Source: Oncomelania hupensis | Taxonomy: Eukaryota; Mollusca; Gastropoda; Littorinimorpha; Pomatiopsidae | Assembly (NCBI GenBank): GCA_036898135.1 | Contig: CM072513.1 | Span: 75,883,625 to 75,947,624, forward strand | DNA: 64,000 nucleotides | Reading direction: 5' to 3' | Part shown: positions 12,101 through 23,455 of the stretch, in pieces | How positions within the stretch are numbered: the first letter of the stretch is position 1 | Layout of the letters: every line of letters starts with the position of its first letter | Program-made: the position numbers and the translations under genes | The notes under the pieces: model-generated | Database searches by the model: none | Told to the model about the DNA's origin: nothing | The model's input: only the letters and a program-made list of their open reading frames with translations

Positions 12101-15100
12101 AAAATGCTTCTACAAAATCAGTGTTTTGAAATTCCATGACCTCATGATATAAATTATGACGACTGTGTAAAGCTGAAGAGCTGCTCAAGGCGCATCACTT
12201 AAACCAGAATGATCTGTTGATATTCATTGTTGCTGCTTTTTGATGGTTTTAAATTGTTAGAGTGATTTGTGTGTGTGTTGTCATCAAACAAAACCAGGTT
12301 GATTTGTTAATAATTTATGGTTGTTGAGTCTGGTTGCTTTCGATTTCAGTGCCCGGGCATGAAGGAAAACTGGTTTTTGGTTCTCTCCAAGGAAAGCCGG
12401 TTGTTCTGATGCGTGGACGATTTCATTACTATGAGGGCTACCCAATGTGGAAGGTGAGAATGATCAATACATCATCATCAAACAGTTCTGATAAGTTGCT
12501 TAGCAAGACTGCATTAGGCACTAAGGAAAATCCCCAGAAAATATTAAAGAAATGGACTGACCTAACCAAGCCTGAGCTGTTAGCATTCTAGAAGCAGTGG
12601 TACAGAATCCTGTTAACTAGCTGTGATACCCCTATCACTATCAGTCCAATGATGGTCATTCCAATCAAATGACTAACGGTAAAAGTATATTCCCATTATA
12701 TAAATGGTTGAAACTTTACGAAACTGAAAATTTGAAAGATACTTAAAAGCCTACCGGCGGGGTGATCACTTTGTTTGGATTATTTTCCCTTTCTGGGATT
12801 TCATTATTTTATGGTGTCTACTGCAGTAGTAATAAATGAAATATATTTAGAGTGCTACCAAGTACTAATTCTGCAGCTGAACGGTAGGAGTGAATAAAAA
12901 TTATGAGAATACACTGTGCTGATTGTAATAAATTGAAGTCTAGATCTTGCAATAAATTTTTAACAAATAAAATAAATGTTTCAAGATATGAATTCATTGT
13001 TGTATAGAATTGTTAAAATGTAAATGACAACTTTGTTTTTGTAACAGGTGGCCATGCCGGTTCGAGTGATGAAAGCGATGGGTGTTACTGTTCTGATTGT
13101 AACAAACGCTGCAGGTGGAGTGAATCCAGAGTACAATACAGGGGACATTATGATCATCAAAGACCACACATTGATCTGCCAGGGCTGACTGGAGAGTGTG
13201 TGCTCATTGGCAAGAATGATGAACGGTATGAACAATTTTCTGTGTTGGTGTAATCTTTGATAAGCAAGATTGCCTTAGATTGCAGATCTTGTTTTGAATG
13301 AGGGAAATGCATGAGCAGCAATTTGGAGGAAGAGATGGATGGATGGATGATTGATTGATTGATGATGAATGATTGATGATGAATGATTGATTGATGATGA
13401 TGATTGAGATGATGATGATGATTCATGATGATTGATGTTACAATGGTTTCAAGTGGTTTGATTTCTTGAGCAATCTAAAACTTAATGAGACTTTGTAGAA
13501 TCCTCCAAAAGACACAAATATTGTTTTTTTTAGACTGGAAACAAACATTTTGAAGCTAGAGGTGTGAAAAATATTAGCTGTGTTCTCTCTTTCTTTTTGT
13601 GAATGTTTGCATTATATACAAGAAGGTGAGACAGCTAATATCCAAAGGAGATAAAACACACATGATTAGACAGTTCTGTAAACATGTATTTCACGAAAAA
13701 CTACTTTATTGTATTTGTTGTAACGAAATTGTGAAATTGCTGAATTCATGAAATCGGCAGCTGCATTGGCAAATTGCTTGCAGAGAATGCGAATTTGACA
13801 GGCTGTTGCCAAAATAGTGAAAAGGCTTTTCAAAGTTGAAAAATTCGTGAAATAGACAACCGATTGACTTTTACTTTAACACGTGAAGATCAATGGTGCA
13901 TGTGAAAGTCATTACCCACAGAGAACAGTTCTCGTTCATGCGAGGCTGCTCAACTTACAATCAAATATTGAGTCCCCAGTCGGTAAGCATATATATTATC
14001 GCACAGGCAACTGTGAACTCAAAGCAAAGAACTTGGAACTCAGTTATTTGTCACCATAAAAAGTAGACAAGACACTAAGTGGATACTTGTAAAAACACAC
14101 AGACACCAACCATCACGTAATTATTACTATGATGTCAAACATTATATCAATGCTTTTACAACATCGTTCATTGTTGACAACTTTGTAAAATCTGCAAAAA
14201 TGTTGATTTCATAAAATCGACATCTGTTTTCGTGAAATCTGTTGCCTATTCCACGAATTTGTCAACTTTGAAAACCCTTTTCACTATTTCAGCAGTAGCC
14301 TGCCAAATTTGCCTTCTCAGTGAGAGACTGTAAAATTGGCAACTCGGCTGCTGATTTCATGAATTTATCATTTTTACAATTTCGTTAAAATATATAATAT
14401 ATATATTATTTTGGAAGAAGAAACAAAGTTTTTTTTGTTTACAGTAGATCCTGAATGTAATCAACCCCAGGTTAATTAAAAAATATTTAGAGTTGTGTTG
14501 ATTTTTCTACAAATTTGTTTACCTGTTTTGTTTGATTTTTTTCAAAACTGTTTTCTTTTTATAATTATCTATTTGAACTATTTTTTGTAGTATATAATAA
14601 AAGCAGCAGTTAATTTGGTTTATGTTGTTCTTGTTTGTACATCAATTACACACTGCAGCCATAAACACTCTTATCACATAGAATATAGACTCTATGCTTT
14701 CGCTGCAGTGGTTAATGTGCATGCGTGTGTGGGTACTTCCAGGCTTTATACACATGAATTATGGTTTTGAGGCCTAGTAAATTCAGTTTTGAGTTATTGA
14801 GTTCTGTTCAGTATTATTATTAATACAGTTTAGAGTTATTAAGATCAGGTTATTTAAATATTACTATAGTACAGCTTTGAGTTATGCAAGTGTCATGGTT
14901 TTTGTTGTGTTCCTTTCATTTCAGTTTAGTGTTTATCAGTTTAATTCTTTGTTATTTTACTGTTCATTTGTCAGTGTATGGAATTATAAAATTGTAGAAT
15001 AAACTTCTGAACCATATGCCACGAAAACAAAGATGCAAGCAAACTGTACGTCTTTCATTGGCCATTTGTTATAAAACATGTTTGTGGCTGTCGGCATAAA

Positions 15101-18100
15101 GTGCTGGTCTTGTCACTACTGCAGGTTTTACCTTTGATATTTCCCCGGTAAGGGTGCCGGGGGTTTCAGTATATGATGCTGTCTCAAAAGGTCAACCTAG
15201 AAATGTGACATTGCAGCACAAAATTGAAAAGTGACTGAGACTTGCAGTTTTGATGTTAATGTGTGGTCTTAAGCTTAAATTTCATGAAAATAACATTTTA
15301 AACAAAATGTCTTTTCTGTTTACAGAGATATGCTTGGTAATAGGGGTGAAGGTGGCATGTGTCGCGTGTGACAGTGGACAAAAGAAAATTTTTAATAAAT
15401 TAAAGAAAATAACAGCTAAGCAATTTCCAAACACAGCCCAAGTAAGCATATTACTATTGAAGAAAAAGTATTAATTTACTTTTAGTATAAAGCATTTACC
15501 AGTACAAAATTTTGAAATGATAACTTTGTCCTGTCACACGCGACCAAACCATGAAGTTTATTTTTTCAAGAAAACAATCAAAACAACTTTAATAAATACC
15601 ATCCATAGTTTATTTGTCAGTTTACATCTCAAGAAATAAGATATTTTACTATAAATTAATAAGTTCTATTTTAATAAGCATGTACCATCCATATATTTAT
15701 ATATTTTGTCTTTGTCACAACCGACACATCACAACCAATGAACACTGAAATCATGAATTTACTTGTAAAAAGATGGTCATGGAAGAAAAAAGTAATTGCA
15801 GCATAAAAAAGTAAACAAAAAAGGACAATGCTTTTAAAGAAAATGTATAAATTTATTTCAAGTATATCATTATCAGTATAAAAGGTTAAAGTGAAAATGT
15901 TGTCCTGTCGCACGCGACCAAACCATGAAGTATATTTTTTCAAGAAAACGATCAAAACAACTTTAATAAATACCATCCATAGTTTATTTGCCAGTTTACA
16001 TCTCAAGAAATAAGATATTTTACTATAAATGAATAAGTTCTATTTTAATAAGCATTTACCATCCATATACTCTCTTTTTTTGTCTAAAGACAAAGTTGTC
16101 ACAACCGACATGTCACATCCAATGAACACTGAAATCATGATTAACTAGTAGAATTTTAAAAAGTAAATGAGTAGAACACAAAAAAAGGTGAATGGCATAT
16201 TTACTCATTTGCATATAGCACAAGAAAGATTTAAATAAACTCTGCAAAACAAAGCAGTCAAGGAATCACTTCGTCTTTTATCACTAAAAGTAAAAAACGA
16301 AAGCAAATTTAAAAGCACGTGTTTTCATCAGTGCATCAAGTGTGAAAAATGTAAAATAGCATCTGTAATTTAATTTTTAACCAAGAATAAACCAGTTTAT
16401 GTTAAGATAAAAATATTTTCTTACAATATTGATAGACTCTTTGATTGGTCGTAACATGTGGTCGGTTGTGACAAGGAAAAAACAAAATCGATAGAGAAAC
16501 ACCAACCTGGTCTTTTCAAAGCATCCATCTTGGAATGAAAACTTTGGATCGGAAATCTCAAGAGACTTTCGCTGTAACTATTTCCGTGTGAAAAGGTACT
16601 AATCGTCATCAATTTGTTAAATTTTCGGATTGGAAATGATGGTTACCGAAAGACAAAGGAATTACTTAGTTCAATTTACGATAAATTTACTATGAAAGAA
16701 TTATTATTTTCCTATAAAAAAACATAAATTAGTGAGGATAAGTAATGTTTAATCTGTCAATGATTTTTTTTTTCTTATTTAATCAGCATGGATGTTTAGT
16801 TATCTAAGAAGAAAGGCAAGCAACGTTGAGACAAAGTACGTCACGACCGAACACGTCATTTTTACAAACCCCCTAAACATAAATAAAAATGTTTTGCAAA
16901 GCTGAAAGACATTTAAAGTTAAAAATTAACATTAATGCAACACATCAAACATAAAAAGTTCATTTGTTTCACTCAATTTTATTGAAAAGGAGATGGAGTT
17001 TTTTCAGGTCACACAGAATGTCACATTCGCGCCAACAAAATTTTGTCAATTTTTAGTGGAAAAATAGCAATAAAAAACTTCTTTCAACCTTTGTGTGTGT
17101 AATGTTGATATATTTTAGTACCTAGTTATATTGCTTTTTTATAAATGCAAAGAAAAAGCTTTAATACATGACCGAAATATTTTTTTTTATGGTTCAAAGA
17201 CTGCATGCTTCATTTTGGTCACCTTTTGAGACAGCATCATAAATAGTATTCCCACTTTTTTGAAATTTAGTGCTTTAAATTCCCACTGTCGCTGTCTTTC
17301 CTTTCTCCTTTGTTCTTTCCCATTCCTACTCTGTTCTATCAATCTATCATAGCAGTGATTTTGCTAGAAATTTTTAGCATAGGCCATTTGGCCGATTCAG
17401 TCACAAACCTTTAGGACATTTTGAAAATCTTTCGGCCATCATTTTGACTTACAAAAATGTTGCAACTAATACCACACGCAGAACACTGATGAAAAAAGTT
17501 TCACTTACATTTATTAACAACAAAACAATATAAAACTTTATGAAATTACTAGTATGGCTGACTAATAAACTCTTCAACTGAACTGTGAACATACATAGGT
17601 GAATCCCTGATGCAAACACATAAAACAAAAACAGTCTTGAGTAACAGGGCTTCCTATAGCTTTCTAACATAGAGGGTCTCAGGGACCCCCTCTTGAGAAT
17701 TTTAGGGGGTCCCCAAGTGATGTCAGAGGGTCCCACTAGAGAAAGAGTGAGGGGTATAAAAGTTTGCAGTCTAACAATCACATTGAGGTTGAAGTTGAAA
17801 AATGACAAAAGACAGCTGTGATGTGCTTCCTGACTCTTTATTATTTCTAAAACATCAATAGAAATCAATAATAATCATCATCATCATTTTTATTTGCACG
17901 CATCTCTGATAAACAGAGCACATAGCCAATTTCAAAAACAACAAATTTAACAAAACAACAACTCAACATCAATACAGCAGCTGGCACTGGCTGGTCGCGA
18001 GGCTATTCACAACTTTCCGGCACCTCTCATAAAAACTCGTGGGTATCGCCATTATAAATCAAAACGAGGTTAGAGTGAAAGCAAGTTGAGGTCTGGCTTG

Positions 18101-21100
18101 TTTTGCTTTCTCAAAGCTTGATGCGTGACTTTTAAATATGGCAAATTGCCGAAAACGACTATTGTTAGAGCCAGAAAACGAGTGGGATAAGTATAAAAAC
18201 GGTGGAGGAAGTACATGCTCAGTGAAAGGATGCAAAAACAATCGTAGAGGCCTGTATTTGTGGCGACTTCGGAGGTGCATTGATCACTACCCAATGGTTC
18301 ATGGAGAGTGCGTGTGTCAGGAACCCTACAAACTGCACACCCCTTCAAATAGTGACCAGATAAGAGAGTGGCTTGTCAAAACTACATTTAAAACGTCCAC
18401 CGAAGACAATTTTTGTCTGTTCCTTTCATTTTACTGACCGAGAGCCCACCATTCAAAATCCATCTCCCCAGCTGTTTCTTGGTTACGACAGCAAAGTGAA
18501 GATCGGCAGAAAGCCACCACGAAAACGCCAGTCGTAAGATGGAAGAGCTAGCGATACAACGATTAAAGAACGATCATCGACAGAAAGTGAAACAGGACCT
18601 GAAGACTCTTGTAGTTTTCCATAGCTTCGCCGTCGCAACCTTCACAAAACACGAAGTAGTTGACTATGTGAGGGTACGATACCGGTGGCCAGTGACACAT
18701 GTTGTCTTCCCACTGTAAACTTGACTGTCACAACTGGGACTTCAAATCCATCAGGCATTCTCTGCAACACTTTCTCTTTTATTCTCCCACCAACGCTTTC
18801 TCATGTGATTCGACATATTCTTGAATATTTGGAAATAACTCACTCAAAACACTCGGATAAACAATACGCGGAGAAAGAAACCGGAAGTATGTTTCACGGT
18901 AACGGAAAGAGTTACTCCTCTTACATGGGGGATTCCCGTTGGTGCATAGGATAGCAGAAAAGTGTGAGTCTGATTTTGATCGGCGTGGGTTAGTGCGTCC
19001 CACGGACTTCCAGTTAGAAGTTTTAGTGCGTCCTGTAAGGCTTTAAAGGGTCAGGGACGCACATATGTGCGTTATCGGAAGCCCTGAGTAAGGTCCAATG
19101 TCACAGTGTTCGATGGCGCTGCATCACCCTGATTTGTCACAGTCTGAGAGGTTGTTCCACTCTCTTTTTCTTTATCCTTTTTTCCAACATGAAACGGAGA
19201 AAGCGCTGGCCACTGATAAGTTTCGGCTTCTTATTCTGCGGCATTTCGAAAACAAAAAGTGTTATTGCCGAAAGCACGCCGTTCACAAGGGGAATTACTC
19301 AACTCTCTGCGGATGCTTGTGTCGTCTGCTTGGCGCTTCGGATACACAATGTTCGACAATAACTCATAACACCTTTATTTATCCGATAGAAAATTACTAT
19401 GGCCAGAAGCAAAAACAACTAAACGGACATGAGACAAGCAACCAAAAAAAAGGACAAAAGGTGGCCAATTGATGCGTAAAACCTTAGGACAGCGGGCCGA
19501 TCAGAACATGACTCTTTCGGACATTTTGGAATTTTATCGGTGAATAGTCGATTTGCCGACGAAAACGACATCACTACTGTAGTATCTTCTTCTTTGCTAG
19601 ACCAGTCACCTACCTTTTTTCTTGAAAACTCTTCCGGGACAAAACTCCTTATTTGTGTGTGAGGTCTGTTGGATCTGCTTGAATATTGGACGCTTTCTGC
19701 CAAATGGTCACTGTGACTTCCTATGATGATATTATTTGGCAATGTAGGCATTTTATTTGTATGTGTTTTGTTAATATTTTATAATGAATTCTATTTTGTT
19801 TTTGTAAACGGGGAGTTCGATAAATTAGAGTATAGCCTCAGCGTCCCCTGCGTGGGATGTCTTTATTGTAAAGTGACCAGCTGGTGGAGTGCTTTCAGTG
19901 TTACCACTAGGGTTGTTTCAGCAGATCTTTTATGCGGATCAGGGGCGAGTCCTCTTTCAGCGAAGGTGTGGTCTTGATTTTGTGGCTCTTTGCAGTCCGA
20001 TGGACCCTGTAAGCAATGAATTACTAACTTAACCTTTGATATTTTGGACCAACCTGAAAACAAGTCCATTTTTTCTTAAACTCTGTACATTAACAGTTGC
20101 ACATAACATTTCAATTGAACATTCACTGCTGTTATTTATTTATTTATTTTCTTCTTTTTTTTTCTTCTTCTGCCTCCCCCCTATTTATCTAAAGATGAAA
20201 GAAAAGAAGACTACAAGTACTCTAAAATGCAATCCAATCCAAAGCACAACACCATGCTGCAGAGATCCATTTGTTTTTGCCGAAAGCTTCATCTCATATG
20301 GTTTTCATAGCCAACATCTAAATCAGATATTATTTTCTACTTTATTCCAGCTTTGGTCCTCGTTTCCCTGCCACTGTGGACACTTATGACAAAGAGCTGC
20401 GGGATATTGCCAAGCGCATCAGCATTGAGCTGGGTTACGGAAGTATCACCCGAGAAGGAGTGTACATCATGATTGGAGGGCCCACGTTTGAGACTGTGGC
20501 CGAATCTCGACTCTTGCAAGTGTTTGGTGCTGATGCAGTTGGTATGTTGTTTTTGTTCTTTTTAAGTTAGGTATTATTCCATTTACTCACTTCTAATATA
20601 TTGTTTATAATTTTGGTGACAGTAATTTACAATAGTCTGAATGGAATGCCTGTTTATAATGTTGGTGACAAAAGAATGCCTGTTGTAGTTTTTGTTCTGA
20701 ATAGTTTCAGATTATCTGTTCATTTGGTTTTTATCCATATTTGCAAAATACATACATGCACAAAATTAATGGTCAAGGTGATCAGGGTCGCCCAGTTGTG
20801 TACCGGGCATTTGATGCTGCCAGTTGTCCCTTGAGTTATGATTCTCATTTTCGCCTGTGCCTTGAGCGGCTCTTTGAGCCGAGAGGGCGCTCTATGAGTA
20901 CACTTCCTTCTTGCCCTTTTAGCGTTTATTGCCTTGACATTTTTCAGGGATGAGCACAGTCCCGGAGGCAGTGGTGGCGAAACATGGAGGGCTGAAAACG
21001 TTTGGAATCTCTCTCATCACTGACATGGTCTCCGCGAGCTATGAGGAGATTCGCTCCACCACACATGAAGAGGTGCTGGAGGTGGGCCAGCATCGTGCCA

Positions 21101-21153
21101 AAGACCTCCAAAAGATTGTTTCTACCTTGGTCGGCCAGCTAGACCTGTCTTGA
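9141..21153 (+). CDS. PNP: Purine nucleoside phosphorylase, six coding exons
   Basis: PNP cleaves purine (deoxy)ribonucleosides with phosphate to the base and (deoxy)ribose-1-phosphate, in cytosolic purine salvage. Coding exons are 9141-9172, 11449-11618, 12350-12453, 13048-13225, 20351-20541 and 20948-21153. All have AG/GT borders, and phases match once one 2-bp frameshift in exon 4 is set aside. The conceptual protein is 292 residues (human: 289). Visible family motifs are GSGLGGL (phosphate loop), [26 protein letters not shown] (the purine-binding Glu and Phe), GMSTVPE and THEEVL. Two active-site departures: the purine-selecting Asn (human 243) is Asp at residue 250, and the human Phe159 position reads Leu. 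Introns 1 and 4 hold most of the transposons. An AATAAA at 22461 probably ends the 3' UTR. The frameshift could be an assembly error, an allele or a dead gene. Confidence 0.93.
9484..9630 (-). mobile_element. RTE-like LINE (family L1a), 3' end fragment
   Basis: The reverse complement carries the end of the 26-kb LINE: the GGTGCCCCAACGACC-type C-terminal codons followed by degenerate (GGATA)n, here seen as TCCTATCC repeats. It lies in PNP intron 1. Confidence 0.75.
9811..11022 (+). mobile_element. GC-rich palindromic repeat element (CCAGC family), copy 1
   Basis: The ends are inverted (CCAGCTAACC...GGTTTGCTGG). The left 350 bp and the right 200 bp are packed with variants of GATCGGGC/GGGGCCCGAT, while the middle is ordinary AT-rich DNA. 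A second copy, reverse-oriented, is at 53244-54398. Open frames crossing it exist on both strands only because the repeat lacks stops. No transposase is seen, so it is probably a non-autonomous DNA transposon. The target-site duplication is not resolved. Confidence 0.6.
11160..11407. mobile_element. MITE with ~100-bp inverted arms
   Basis: Left CGTCGGTGAGCATTCAAAAC and right (reverse complement) CGTTGGTGTCCATTCAAAAC continue as imperfect arms for about 100 bp. ATTT flanks both sides (11156-11159, 11408-11411). It ends 37 bp before the PNP exon 2 acceptor. Confidence 0.7.
11449..11618 (+). CDS. PNP: PNP exon 2
   Basis: Acceptor TGTGCAG|AT, donor ACAG|GTATGT. Contains the phosphate-binding loop [13 protein letters not shown]. 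Confidence 0.93.
12350..12453 (+). CDS. PNP: PNP exon 3
   Basis: Acceptor TTTCAG|TG, donor AAG|GTGAGA. Encodes [20 protein letters not shown] followed by [15 protein letters not shown], including the phosphate-contacting His. Confidence 0.93.
13048..13225 (+). CDS. PNP: PNP exon 4, with 2-bp frameshift
   Basis: Acceptor GTAACAG|GTG, donor GAACG|GTATGA. Encodes [20 protein letters not shown] and [18 protein letters not shown]. An extra AC in GACCACACATTGAT (about 13165-13169) then shifts the frame and gives a stop 6 codons on. Without the extra 2 bp the exon reads on as [19 protein letters not shown] and its 176 bp leave the right phase for exon 5. Confidence 0.9.
13721..14387. mobile_element. 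Fold-back element, ~150-bp inverted arms
   Basis: The left arm begins TAACGAAATTGTGAAATTGC. The right arm is its reverse complement at about 14225-14387 with moderate divergence. Blocks such as ATTCATGAAATCGGCAGC and TAGTGAAAAGGCTTTTCAAA recur inverted. There is no coding capacity. It lies in PNP intron 4. Confidence 0.7.
15174..17239. mobile_element. TA-flanked 2.07-kb DNA transposon, non-autonomous
   Basis: The termini are a perfect 19-bp inverted repeat, TGATGCTGTCTCAAAAGGT. TA is duplicated on both sides within the SINE word CAGTATAAATAG, as in Tc1/mariner-type insertion. No transposase was recognised. A 140-bp block is duplicated inside (about 15549-15693 and 15923-16063). A 12-bp GTCRCA(N)CGAC-like motif recurs eight times at about 170-195 bp or twice that spacing. 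Confidence 0.85.
17645..19086 (+). mobile_element. CAGGGCTTCC element carrying THAP remnant
   Basis: Termini CAGGGCTTCC...GGAAGCCCTG are flanked by 5-bp AGTAA on both sides (17640-17644, 19087-19091). It is the innermost level of the PNP intron 4 nest. Short CAGGG ends with 5-6 bp duplications resemble some hAT-like groups, but the THAP finger it carries is more usual in P-like elements. Classification is open. Confidence 0.7.
18138..18535 (+). pseudogene. THAP-type zinc finger fragment, frameshifted
   Basis: The frame begins [16 protein letters not shown] and contains CSVKGCKNN, then [20 protein letters not shown]. After a one-base frame change near 18405 it continues [12 protein letters not shown] and ends [21 protein letters not shown]-x4-C followed by C-x2-H is the THAP C2CH zinc-binding pattern, a DNA-binding domain found in P-element-type transposases and their relatives. 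No catalytic domain follows and stops interrupt the rest, so it is a dead transposon-derived gene. Confidence 0.6.
20351..20541 (+). CDS. PNP: PNP exon 5
   Basis: Acceptor TATTCCAG|C, donor GTTG|GTATGT. Encodes [20 protein letters not shown] through [20 protein letters not shown]. It contains the Phe-Glu pair that contacts the purine. Confidence 0.95.
20948..21153 (+). CDS. PNP: PNP exon 6, with stop
   Basis: Acceptor TTTTCAG|GG. Encodes [20 protein letters not shown], then [17 protein letters not shown] and THEEVLEVG, ending LDLS-stop. The Asp codon GAC at 21022-21024 aligns with human Asn243. Confidence 0.95.
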
Positions 21154-22485
21154 ATGAAGGTGGCATTACCAGTGGAGGTTGGAGTGGCAGTTTGTTGATG
21201 TTCATTTTTTGTTGTTCTTCTATAAGGTATATTTTAGTACAGTATTATTTATTTATTATCTGTCCGTGAAATCAATGACAGGTTGTCACCCAGTTAAACC
21301 CTAACCTGTTTATGGTGTGGAGGAAGCTGGAGTCACAATTGCAGATTTGAACAGCAGTTGTTGTTTTAGTGGTTGCTGTTGATCTATAGGCATATATTTA
21401 TCTATTACTATTAGCAATCTGTCCATAAGAATTATTTCTTCTTGTTAACTTTTGTGTGTGCTCATTTCAGGTTTTTAGCATAATATTAATAATTTATATA
21501 ATTTGTCTAATTCCTATTTGTGATGTGTATTGTTATTTTATTGATTTATTGTATTGAATTTGTTCTTCGGCAGAGCTTTTCCAGCTCAAGAGCTGCTCAA
21601 GGTGCTGGTCAGTACAGAGTCTGACTCAAGCCACTACCCACTTAAGGATTTGTTCATAATATTAAGTTTAGGACTAAGGATTTGTTCATAATATTAAGTT
21701 TAGGACTATGCTTCTTGCCTATATAGAGCATTTGTATAGCAGTTTCATTATAAACTGTTGTAGTTTATTTGCATTTAATTTTTTATTATTTTCATCTTTT
21801 TGCCTGTATGCATGTAACTTACTTTGTTGCGTTTATTAGTCATCTCCACATAACTATTTTGCAAGCTTGCTGGAAATCAAGCAGGGATGTGTTCTAGGTT
21901 TGTTGACCATATTGTTGTTGTTGGTTTAATGGCTCATTTGCAGCATATTTGTATTTGTGATCTGTGAATTTTACTTCCCTGTCCCTTTCCACACCCTCCC
22001 CTTACCTCTCCAGCTATACCAGTAAATTATAATCAATGTCTCACATATAGATATACTCCTTCTCGTTTACTTTGGGATATTTCTTTATCTACTTTGTGAT
22101 ATGATGTAAAATGTTGAGTAGCAATAACTTTAGCAAACGCAATAACAAATATTTTCATTGTTGGTGTTTTTCCACTACAAGTTGTATTTGATGGTGGTGT
22201 TTAAACACTGAATTTGTCTATTGTGTTTTATTTAGATTCAGTATATATCATTTTGAAGATGTGCACTGTGTTATATATTTATGCAGTACAGTTTGGTTTA
22301 CTTGTAGTATATTAAGAACATCAGTAGAACAGTTGTTGCACCTTTCCTGTAATTACAAGGTTCTATTTGTTTTTAAAATCAGAATATTTTGGTGAAACTG
22401 TGTACAACTGTAACTCATTCTGTTTTAGCGACTTCTATGCTTTAAATGTGTGGTCTGCAAAATAAAGGTGACCTAAATTAAGAAT
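21154..22485 (+). other. PNP: Probable PNP 3' UTR
   Basis: AT-rich sequence without other coding signals, closed by AATAAA at 22461-22466. A 35-bp phrase (AAGGATTTGTTCATAATATT...) is repeated in tandem at about 21643-21707. Confidence 0.5.
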
Positions 22486-23284
22486 TTTTAGATAACATTC
22501 TTTGAATCTAACATTGGAGAACAAGGAATGTAAATTCTACTGAACATAAGTTTGCATCAACATATATTGGAATTATGTAGTATTGTTAGTACTAGACTTA
22601 ATGTTAGCGTCGTAAGATTTACTCTCGACTGTTGTTGCAACATAGTTCCCTCCCCTGCATACTTCCCACTCCTGATAATGTAAACGCACTGCAAATCTTC
22701 ACTAATACTACCACAGCACATAAATCATAGAGGCACTAATCACACTCCAGTACACCAAACGTATGGCATACATATGAATGCACACACACAAACACATACC
22801 TATTTTTATGTTGTGTCCCAAATGGGTTTGTTAAGATCCCCTGACGGCGCTGCTGCTGGGTCCCTCAGACAAGCGTTGAGAACCGCACATGTTGGTCATT
22901 TTTACATGTATTCTTTTTTTCTTCAACTAAAGTTCATATACCTATTCTTTCTGTCTATTTTAAATTTTTTGAGAGAGAGCAAAAACAACCTTATCGGACC
23001 TACTTTCACATTCTACATTCTCCTCGGTGCAATAACCTAAAATAATGAGTAGATGTGTGGTGGGGCTTTTCTGCAATGTTGCTAGGACATTGAGACGCTT
23101 GTTGTCATTCCTAAACCTTGTATTCCATAGTCCCATCCTTTATTATTCTACATCTAGGAAATAATATACTACTGTTTACTTTGACTAATTCCTGTATTAA
23201 AGAAAGATAACTTCCCTGACAAATTTTTTATCTGTCTGTGTCTCAGTTCTTATTCCTTCCACAAATCTCTCTTATTACTTATGT
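22486..23284. other. Intergenic, no gene seen
   Basis: AT-rich sequence with no domain-bearing frame and no clear repeat. Confidence 0.4.
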
Positions 23285-23455
23285 CAGATGATATTGAAAC
23301 TAATCTGGACCCAGACACTAACAACTCTGGCGACATCTCCATAGCACACATAAACGTGTAGTCTTTGAAACAAAATTCCTCTTTGAAGCCGAATGCAACA
23401 AGTTTGATATTATTGCAGTATCAGAAACATGGCTTTCTAACCAACACCAGAGATT
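23285..23455 (+). pseudogene. LINE endonuclease-domain fragment
   Basis: The frame reads ISIAHINV, a stop, and then, after a small change, FDIIAVSETWLSNQH. The last string is the SETWL motif of APE-type endonucleases of CR1/L2/Jockey-like LINEs. It may be the severed 5' part of the LINE at 27970-30610, but the joining sequence is missing. Confidence 0.6.

Larger units (their letters stand above)
17353..19579. mobile_element. CAGTGAT-ended DNA element with TAG duplication
   Basis: Left end CAGTGATTTTGC; right end, reverse-complemented, CAGTAGTGATGTCG. The SINE is interrupted at TAG, present both at 17350-17352 and 19580-19582. Terminal repeats are short and imperfect, so the family is uncertain. 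It is itself opened by the 17645-19086 element. Its right part has degenerate open frames without a known domain. Confidence 0.6.
15143..20031 (+). mobile_element. CCCCG-SINE copy split by nested insertions
   Basis: SINE sequence is present in three pieces: 15143-15173, 17240-17352 and 19580-20031. The outermost ends are flanked by the same 13-bp word ACCTTTGATATTT (15130-15142 and 20032-20044). This shows the pieces are a single old insertion in PNP intron 4, later opened by two DNA elements. Confidence 0.85.

Noticed and set aside
19098..19472. 124-codon open frame with Cys-rich stretch
   Set aside because: Lies within the CAGTGAT element, begins just right of the inner insertion, and shows no confident zinc-finger spacing or family match.
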